A DNA stretch of 64,000 nucleotides from the NCBI GenBank assembly GCA_016584495.1, contig WAID01000007.1, positions 3,520,001 through 3,584,000 of the forward strand. Reading direction: 5' to 3'. The notes beneath the pieces were generated by a model, which was given only the letters and a program-made list of their open reading frames with translations, was not told the DNA's origin and did not search any database. Shown in pieces: positions 56,801 through 64,000 of this stretch. The position numbers and the translations under genes are program-made. The stretch comes from Celoporthe dispersa (lineage: Eukaryota > Ascomycota > Sordariomycetes > Diaporthales > Cryphonectriaceae). Each line of letters opens with the position of its first letter. Position 1 is the stretch's first letter.

Positions 56801-59800
56801 GCTGGTGGAGAGTGAGGCCGGCGTACAGGTGGCGTGACGGGCAAATAGGAAGGCTGGATTGACAGCAGGAGGAGGAGGAGCTGGGCCGGACCCGACACCG
56901 GCTCAGATGAGGCAGGCGGTTGATGATATGACCGGGACCAAATGGGAGAGATTCGGTATTTGCAGGAGTATTGGACTGAGTAAGGATCCAGCATGTGCTG
57001 GATGGAAGTGCTGAATGACGACCTGGGAATTTAGACACCCGATTCACTATTCAAACAAGTACTTAGCTATTTAGTTCTGATCAATCATCTCGACGCCGAG
57101 TGCTTTCGTAAGTCCTTGTACAGAAGAACAACAGAAAGCCTGCGGTTGCAAAAACCCGAAACAAGGGCGGAAAAAAGTTGCTGATACTGACTGCCTGAAT
57201 TAATTTACCCAGACAATAGGCCTATCATCAGACCTCGCGCGCGCGCGTGTGTGTGTGTGTGTGCGCGCGTGCAGGCAGCATCTCACTTCAGCCTTGCGGC
57301 GGCGAAAAATGCTCCCTACCAACTAAGACGAGGCCGGATTTCAGATGAACACAATGAGAATTATAATTCAGTTCATCATGCCCAAATGAGCGTGTAGTCC
57401 CAATTCCCCAAGATGTAGTAACACCATGAAGGTGAGCCGCCAGCAGCACTCAAGCCGCAATCCTCATCACATGACCAGGCGCTGATGAGAACAGACCCGG
57501 CGGGGATAAGCATGCTAGGGTTGACGCATTATTTACGTGACTGGGAACCCCTCTTTGTTTACTTTGGCGCTCGGATTGTGCGGTGGCTTGGGCGGGTGGA
57601 TAGGCAGTCAGTGAGACGGACCGTCCAAATGCAAAGCCCACCCACCCCTACCAGGAAGAGAGAAGGCCTCTGATGATCAAGCTTGAGGAGAGGGCGACAA
57701 AAAAAAAAAAGAGAGAGAGAGAAAAGAAAGCCGAACCTGCAGCATGCAATCCCCAAACACGCCTTCTCATGCAGGGAGTCATCACAACTCCCCCCTTTCT
57801 TGTCTGGATAACAACACGAGCTCCACACCTCGCTCGCCCGGGAATTGGTCGCCCGCGGGACTGACGAGGTCAGCGACAAGGGATCTCACTCGAGTGGTCC
57901 CATCCGTCACCGTATCATCATGCGCATGGTGCATTGAACCGGTACGTATCCTTTTTTTCCCCTCCCCCTTCGTGCTATCTGCCTGTCAGGTGTAGTAGAT
58001 TGGCTGGTCCAAAGGGCCAAGCCACGAAGAACCCGCTGCAACATGGTTTGCTCTGCCGAGTGGTTGCTCAGTCATCGTATTCTGCCCGTGGGATACGGAC
58101 AAGAGTCAGCAGCCAGGGGACAAGCAGGGCAAAATGTCCCGCGGACGGACAGATTGACGCAAGCCGAAAGAGTTTTCCGGCACTGAACCTCCCTGACGTT
58201 TCAGCCGAGGAGGGAGGGTTGACGGATGGCAAGGAAGGGTGGAAGGAACAAGCTTGCTTTTTCCCTGTCCTTTGTATCGTAGCACTCAGTACTGTGTAGG
58301 TGTTGCTTTGCTTGCTTGCTCGCTCCAAGCCGAAATGCAACCACACGACACACCTTACGCAGCCGGATCACACCCTCCCTCCCGCCCACCGACCATTACC
58401 GTACAGTACTGCATAGTACCACCACAACCGATGAAAGCTATTGGATATCATCTCCATGATGATGATGCTGATGCATCGTGGGCGCTTGCTTACCATGCTG
58501 AGGCGCTAAACCAAGCTCGCTTGTGCGGCTGATCGAGATGCTCACCTGACTGGCGGTGCTGCGCGTGCTGTGTTACGCGGGTCAGCCAGCCAAGAAAGCG
58601 CGCCATCCGGATTGCCGCATCCGGATACAAAGTAAACAAAACAAAAGGACACGCTGCAGATCGTCTGTATGACGATAAGATATTAACACGCGGAGACGTG
58701 GTCAATCTCATGAAGAGAAAGTCTTCATCGAGATCATTGTACACCCAAGAAAGAAGAAATTGTTTCCTGTTATCGGTGGGCCAGACGAGGGCAGAAGTGA
58801 AAGAAAGAATAAACAGGTTACTGCTCCCTGGGCGCGTCGACGCGCCCTGTTTGCACGGTGTCTCTTGGGGTATGATCGCCACCGCTTGACCGCCCGGATG
58901 ACGTCGGACCTGGTCCCGACAGATCACCGAGTGAGCGTAGGATCGGAGCAATCGAGATGGTCCAGAGAGGACTTGAGATTTAAGAGTAGGTGCTCAGGCT
59001 GTCAGGGTGCTGTAAGCCCGCATGTACCTTCACATCTGAGCTAAGGCTGGCACGTTCCTTGTCCCAGAACATTCATGGATCCTCCTCGCGCCGGCGATGG
59101 AACTAAATGATGGTGGGCGCGTGGCCTGTCAGGGTGTGTCCCAGTGCGGGAAGGGCCATAGCCGCTCTTGGATTCTTCCTGGACCTTGCTGGACCAAATC
59201 CGGATCTCACTGCTTCGTTCTTGCGCGGCCGCTTAATCTTGCTACTGAGTTCTCTCCAGATGTGGAGTGCCGATCCCATTCTATGAACTATACATATAGT
59301 ACATATTTCCTTCGGAAATTCCAGGCAGAGAGAGAGCGAGAGAGAAAGGGCTTCAGACGGGATCAACCGGCGTCGTTGTTCCTCTTCCGCGTCGGTCAGA
59401 AGTACGGCGCTTCCGTCGGCCGCTCAGGTGTGTGTGTGTGGCTTTTGAGCGTTCTCGGGATCCTGATTGGAAGCTTGTACTAAAATCCCCCATCATTTCG
59501 CATCTTGGGTGCTGGAAAAGACGCCAAACAAGAACCAGTCGCTCATCTCGTACGGCTTATCTAGCAAGGTCTCTCGGCGACCGTATGTATGTATTGTTGC
59601 CCAGCAGGTTGGCAGGGAACCGCGGGTGACGCAATGCTGGCCTGTTTCGAGAATGCCGCCTCGAAAGTATGGATCTGCATCGAACCCACGACGCTCAAGC
59701 GCTGGGGGAAGTCAAGGACCTCGCTACTTAGAGACACCGAAAGCGGGTCAGTCGTGGGAACAGAGGTTGCCCGAGCCAGCACCAGGAGCGGTCGTTGGCG

Positions 59801-62800
59801 GTTTCCGGAGAGAAAGCGAAAGGTGTGTGAGGCTCAGTCGTCGTGGAAACAGCCAGGCCAGCGGGTATGGAGTTTGCCAACGCCATGAATGGGTCCCTTC
59901 TTGCTGTTGCATGTGCCCTTTTTTTTTTTATGGCAGTCGTAAGACTTGACAGCAAAGGAGCGGTGCGCGCAGCCAAGCGATATTGGGTCTGCCGGGATTA
60001 GACGCTGAAGCTTGAGCTGGGCACGCTGGGGTCTGCATCGAATGATCCTGTCGAGTCAGTCCCATAGCTGGGCTCAGCTTCATTGCGTGCCTCATGAGAG
60101 AGCCGTGACTTCTTTCTCTTCTTGTCTTTTCGACGTGCCGGTTTGAGATGAGTTTGAGACTAGGCCTAGGCGTAGGAACTTGAGAATTGTAGACACATTC
60201 TGGCGAGTGTCCAACGTGATTGACTACCGTGTAACATCGTCCCTCTGAATACAACCATGAAGCTCTCCACCTCGAAGACGCAGATAGCTTGGTACTATGT
60301 ACTATCACTGCAGCTGTCGCCGGACACAGCCGTGATGGACGGTGAGGTCTCACCGGCCAGATCAGCATGGACGTACCCTGTGTGATCTGCCCAATTTGCA
60401 CAGAGCCAGCCGGCCGGCCAAGTCCAGGCACGGCTAAAGCTGACAAGGTTTCCGTCCAGTGCCGCGAGATCACGGCTGCCGCCCCAGTGTCTCGGTCCCT
60501 GATCTGGGCTGAAGGACCTATGCTGTCCCATATGCCTCCTGCAGTCCCGATAGCCTGAGAAGCAATGAGGACGCTCGTCTGAGGTTTTTCTGGAACCGCA
60601 ATACCCATACTCGACCGCCGTTTCAACGCCGCGCTTGACGACAGAGACATGCATGCATGATACCGTATGACTAGGTTTAAGAGACCGGTGGAGTCCATGC
60701 TCATGTGGACTGTGCGAGCTGTTGCTGCAGAAACAAGCTCGGTTGTTGTTTCTAGAACAAAACGGGGCCTGCGGGCTGCATGATGGTGACAACTGTATCC
60801 TGTAACCGCAGTGCAGCACGAGAGACCCGCTCGATCGATCATCAGGATGTCCTGCTGGTCTTGGGCGGGTAGACAGGCCCTGGTAGCCTCCGGGGCCTTC
60901 TCTCTGACCGTATGCGAAGGGAAAAACCCCAGGAATCCCACGAGGTCTTCCTCGTTATTGAGTAAGCCAGGAGACTTCCTCCTCCCGGCCACAAGGGCCG
61001 GCGGACTGCCTATCTAGCCTTCCTACGAGGCTTGGACAGTGCATAGTCGACAAGCAAGAAATTGAGGGAAAAGAACTCTGGTCGATGTGGACCGCCTGCC
61101 GTAATAAGTCTGCACCCGCCCAGATGAGAGCTGATGGATTTCCGGGTGGCGAGGGTGAGTGCGCTCCACCGACCCAAGCAGTTCTTGTTCCCTTCTCTGT
61201 TTCTTTTCTTATTGCGGCTCTCCCAGGCTGGTATCTGTCTTACTTTCATAGGGCAGGTCCCGAGCCGCAAGACATATATGACGGCTAGCTGGTCTCTCTG
61301 GAATCTGAAGGCGAACCATGAGGGAAGGGTGTCCGGAGGAAATGATGCGGAGATGGTGGAGGACTCCGGAGAACATAAGCATAGTACAACAGTAATATCC
61401 AAAGCTGCCGGTCGTGCCAGTGTCAGAGTGTCAGTCCATACAGACCCTCCCCTACCTAGAACACCGATAGACAGGGCTGAACAGATGACAGGCAACTCGT
61501 CATTGGTGTTGTGAGGGTTGGCGTTGTGAATTGAGAAGAGAAAAATCCCACCCCTGGAGGTCTCGTTTTCCTGCTTCCACAGTGCTCATCTGCAATGTCA
61601 GTGTAATCCATCGCGCAGTTCGCCGAGCAACCAGACGGATGGGTGGGGATCTGTACTGCATCCCTTGCCTTGAGGGGGCTTCGACTGGCGGCAAGAGCTC
61701 TTCTGGGAGGGGCTTGCAACCAGAAGCTGCGGCACCCTGCATGATGCAGGCATAGAGTCGCCCAAGCAACAGAGCTATCAGACAGGCCCCCCCTCCCCTG
61801 TGATAGCTCCCCCTAGCCTGTCGTGTGGCCAAGGCACCCCTGGTATCCAGCCCTGGTCCGGACCCCACATTTGACATGACAGAGACTTGCCCAGCGTGCC
61901 AACTGGTTTAACCTTGGGAACTTCCAAGGTCACCAAAGTCGTCCAGTCTGGTTGGTACTTCTCGTCCTTGGCAACGACCTGCTCTCATTGCCCTTTTTTG
62001 CTTCTGGATAAAGGTATTTGGGCTGCCCTTGCCTTGGTATCTTTTTACAACCTCTCCTCCTCCTCCTCCTTCGCCTTGTCCTCTTCTCCTCAACGTCACC
62101 TTTCCTCCCTCCCTCTCTCTAAACACCACAAGTTCGACCGTCGAGATTCAACTCCGGTCTGTGGTTTCCTCTCCTCCTTATCTCCTCCCTCCGTTTCCCC
62201 AGGGTCGCCGTCGACGGGTTTATTCGTCTCGACCCCACCTGCGACATTCGTTTGGGAGCGAATTGTCCACTAATCCTGGTTCGAGCAGGAGCAACAGCAG
62301 TGCCAACAGCAAGGGACTCCACTCCTTCTCTCGCTGCTGCTGCTGCTGCTGCTGCACGCACGTCTTGATTACCCCAGGACGACCACGCCTGGATCGAACC
62401 AGTATCCTTCTGCCCTCCTCTGCCATTAATCTCCCCGAGAAGGACCTCGAGAAAGACGTCTCCGTGCTCCTACATCCCACGGCCACGATCCTAAAAGGTG
62501 TCGACTCCTGTTGGACTTGAAGAAGCCAGTATCAGATTAGAGCTCCAGTGATCCTCTTCCTTCAGTTCTTCAGTCCCAGCTTCTGGACCCTGCTCTGCGC
62601 TGTCAATATCTCACCTCACGCGCAAGGGTTCCTCTTAATATCCATCTCTCTCTCTGTCTCTTTAACCCCGAGAGGCCTTCTCTCACTTCCTAGCTCTCTG
62701 CACACCCCAGTCGAAACCCTCGCACGCGACTCGTCTCGCCCTGTGCTTTGCCTTCAGATCGTCAGAGACCCTCAGCCAGAGACCCACACCACTTCACTGT

Positions 62801-63289
62801 GTCCGGGGTCGAGGAAAGGGTCTTGGTACATCCAATCCGCCAAAAATTCATGCTCGACGTGGACCTGTTCCGTTGCACTGGGCGACCGGAGCTGGGGGGC
62901 CTCCCTTTTAACTCGGACGCAGACCTCGAATTCTAAATTCCTGTCTGGTCTCGAATTGTTCTCGAACAGAGGCCCAAGACCTCCCAACAGCTCGACGACA
63001 GCAGCCTTTCCGGTTCAATCATCAACAACTAGTTGCAGCTTTAGGTCCCTCTACACCTAACCTACCTTACACCTTACCTACCCACGACCGGCACTCCTGC
63101 GCTGCATTGACCTCAGCCAGCCGCCCACCTGCCCACCTGCCCTCACCACACCCTCGGGCTTCAGTTCGGGAACTTTACCTTGCATGCAGCTCCAAGGCTG
63201 ACGGACTGAAGGCTCGTGCTTCGTGCCGCCCAGACCTGCGTTGTGTCTCTCTCCCCCAGAGTTTAGGTTGCCCGCCACTTCTCCCGACC
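53834..63289. other. Gene-poor region of about 9.5 kb upstream of MIH1
   Basis: It begins with the POL5 leader. It is AT-rich at about 54180-55350 (TATATATA at 54728-54734; many TpA steps), then mixed. The only long open frame is 59928-60992 on the minus strand, 354 codons but random in composition and with no ATG at its start. 62040-63289 is strongly pyrimidine-rich with a CTG run at 62334-62355, the likely long leader of MIH1. No tRNA, transposon or gene is recognised. Confidence 0.4.
57236..57272. repeat. Alternating purine-pyrimidine tract (CG)n(TG)n(CG)n
   Basis: An uninterrupted run of 37 bp of CGCGCG, then GTGTGT, then GCGCGCG. Such sequence readily forms Z-DNA under torsional stress. 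Confidence 0.9.
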
Positions 63290-63961
63290 ATGGAGGCGTC
63301 TTCTCCCCTCGCTGCCATGCGCCCACCGGCCATGCCCTCCTTTGGCCACCCCGACATATTCCGTCCTCGCAGCCACAATGCCTTCAATGGCGAGTCGAGA
63401 GGGTCTAGCATGCTCTTCCGGGACCGCATCATGCCCAAGGGCAAGCCCGACTACTTCAACGTCAAGGGCGTCAACGGCTCCTCTCCTACCGCCAGCCTGG
63501 CAGCAGACCTCTCCCAGAACTTCCGCATCGACAACGAGGCAAGGTACTTACATCCTTCAGAGCCCAGACTGCCAACCAATACTGTTCACTGACACCTCTT
63601 GTTGTTTGTGTGATAGCCCCCGCTTTCCAACTCCTCGTCGGGCCCTCTTCACGACCAACACTATAATACATGCTTTCGATGGACGAGGTAAGAGCATGCA
63701 CGGGTATCGCGGGTCGAACAGGCAGGATTGACAGCTTGCAGAGTACCAGACTACCCCTCCGCTGCCGGCCACATCCTCTCCAGGTGGTATGGACATGGAC
63801 GTGTCTCCTGTGCCCATGCACAAGGGCGTCTACGTGGGCCAGGTCGAGATACACTCACCCACCCCGATGGTCAGTACTGATGACGACGAGGACATGATGC
63901 TGGACTCGCCTGCTCCTATAGCACGGCGTGTCTCTGCAGACAGACAGAGACCTGTGGCTGA
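63290..63961 (+). CDS. MIH1: MIH1/cdc25 M-phase inducer phosphatase, 5' part (runs off the window)
   Basis: Exons 63290-63543, 63617-63687 and 63742-63961, then a GTAAGT donor at 63962; phases agree. The start is ATG 63290 (CCGACCATGGAGG); MEASSPLAAMRPPAMPSFGHPDIFR and GSSPTASLAADLSQNFRI, followed by SPRFPTPRRALFTT, are the N-terminal hallmarks of the filamentous-fungal Cdc25/nimT/MIH1 phosphatases that dephosphorylate Cdk1 at mitotic entry. The region is disordered and has several SP/TP sites for Cdk feedback phosphorylation; DDDEDMMLDSPAPIARR follows. The rhodanese-like catalytic domain (CX5R) lies beyond 64000. A very long pyrimidine-rich leader with several small ATGs precedes the start, as is common for tightly controlled cell-cycle genes. 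Confidence 0.85.
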
Positions 63962-64000
63962 GTAAGTCCACATGTACAGCCTCTGGGCCTCGGCCTGTCG

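Noticed and set aside
59928..60992. Annotating the 354-codon frame as a gene
   Set aside because: Starts with GTG, no ATG at the 5' end of the frame and no domain; kept only as a low-interest observation.
62029..62520. 163-codon open frame with a cysteine run upstream of MIH1
   Set aside because: The cysteine run is the CTG/TGC triplet repeat read in one frame; the sequence is a pyrimidine-rich leader.
1..64000. CRISPR arrays, phage or bacterial defence systems
   Set aside because: No spaced direct repeats of that kind, and the gene set is eukaryotic with spliceosomal introns.

Overview
This is nuclear DNA of a filamentous ascomycete (Pezizomycotina). The repertoire, with MIH1/cdc25, POL5, PRE10, LYS1, an Erj5-type J protein, 2EXR and F-box proteins, points most naturally to Sordariomycetes. 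Evidence for a fungus: genes on both strands, short introns (about 60-140 nt, one of 428 nt) with GTAAGT/GTATGT donors, pyrimidine-rich leaders, a dispersed single 5S rRNA gene and GC-rich coding sequence in a more AT-rich intergenic background. There are no bacterial operons, CRISPR arrays or intact transposons.

Layout. 0-5.5 kb: BEM3-like Rho-GAP with coiled coil, PX and PH domains (+). 6.9-7.7 kb: Pro/Ser-rich protein (-). 9.8 kb: 5S rRNA (-). 10.3-12.4 kb: secreted serine carboxypeptidase, family S10 (-). 13.8-15.1 kb: thioredoxin-PITH protein (+). 18.7-20 kb: 2EXR protein (+). 21-22.6 kb: MFS transporter (-). 23.5-24.4 kb: J protein (-). 26.9-27.7 kb: unknown protein (+). 28.7-30.2 kb: ER J protein, ERJ5-like (-). 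32.4-32.9 kb: PRA1/YIP3 (+). 33.1-34.3 kb: acidic/basic unknown (+). 34.7-35.6 kb: Ser/His-rich membrane protein (-). 36.4-37.8 kb: LYS1 saccharopine dehydrogenase (+). 39.2-40.1 kb: Cys-rich single-pass membrane protein (+). 40.7-42.1 kb: F-box-like protein (+). 43.1-48.6 kb: a decayed metabolic block holding a flavin monooxygenase remnant, a small cupin, a frameshifted fumarylacetoacetase, a sugar-transporter fragment and a truncated CocE/NonD hydrolase. 49.2-50.3 kb: proteasome subunit PRE10 (+). 50.6-53.8 kb: POL5 (-). 53.8-63.3 kb: about 9.5 kb without a recognisable gene. 63.3 kb to the end: the 5' part of MIH1/cdc25.

Two themes stand out. First, about fourteen single-base indels break otherwise coherent genes, most of them in short G or C runs. 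This looks mainly like an assembly or sequencing error signature, so frame breaks alone should not be read as pseudogenes. Second, the 43-48.6 kb block is different. It has truncated genes, an in-frame stop and a head-to-head joint between two unrelated gene fragments, which is real decay of what may have been an aromatic-catabolism or secondary-metabolism neighbourhood. I found no convincing new biological system. The most useful leads are an ATG-only first coding exon in PRE10, a duplicated 18-bp motif upstream of it, a perfect GCN4/CPC-1 site upstream of LYS1, and a divergent 5S rRNA gene.
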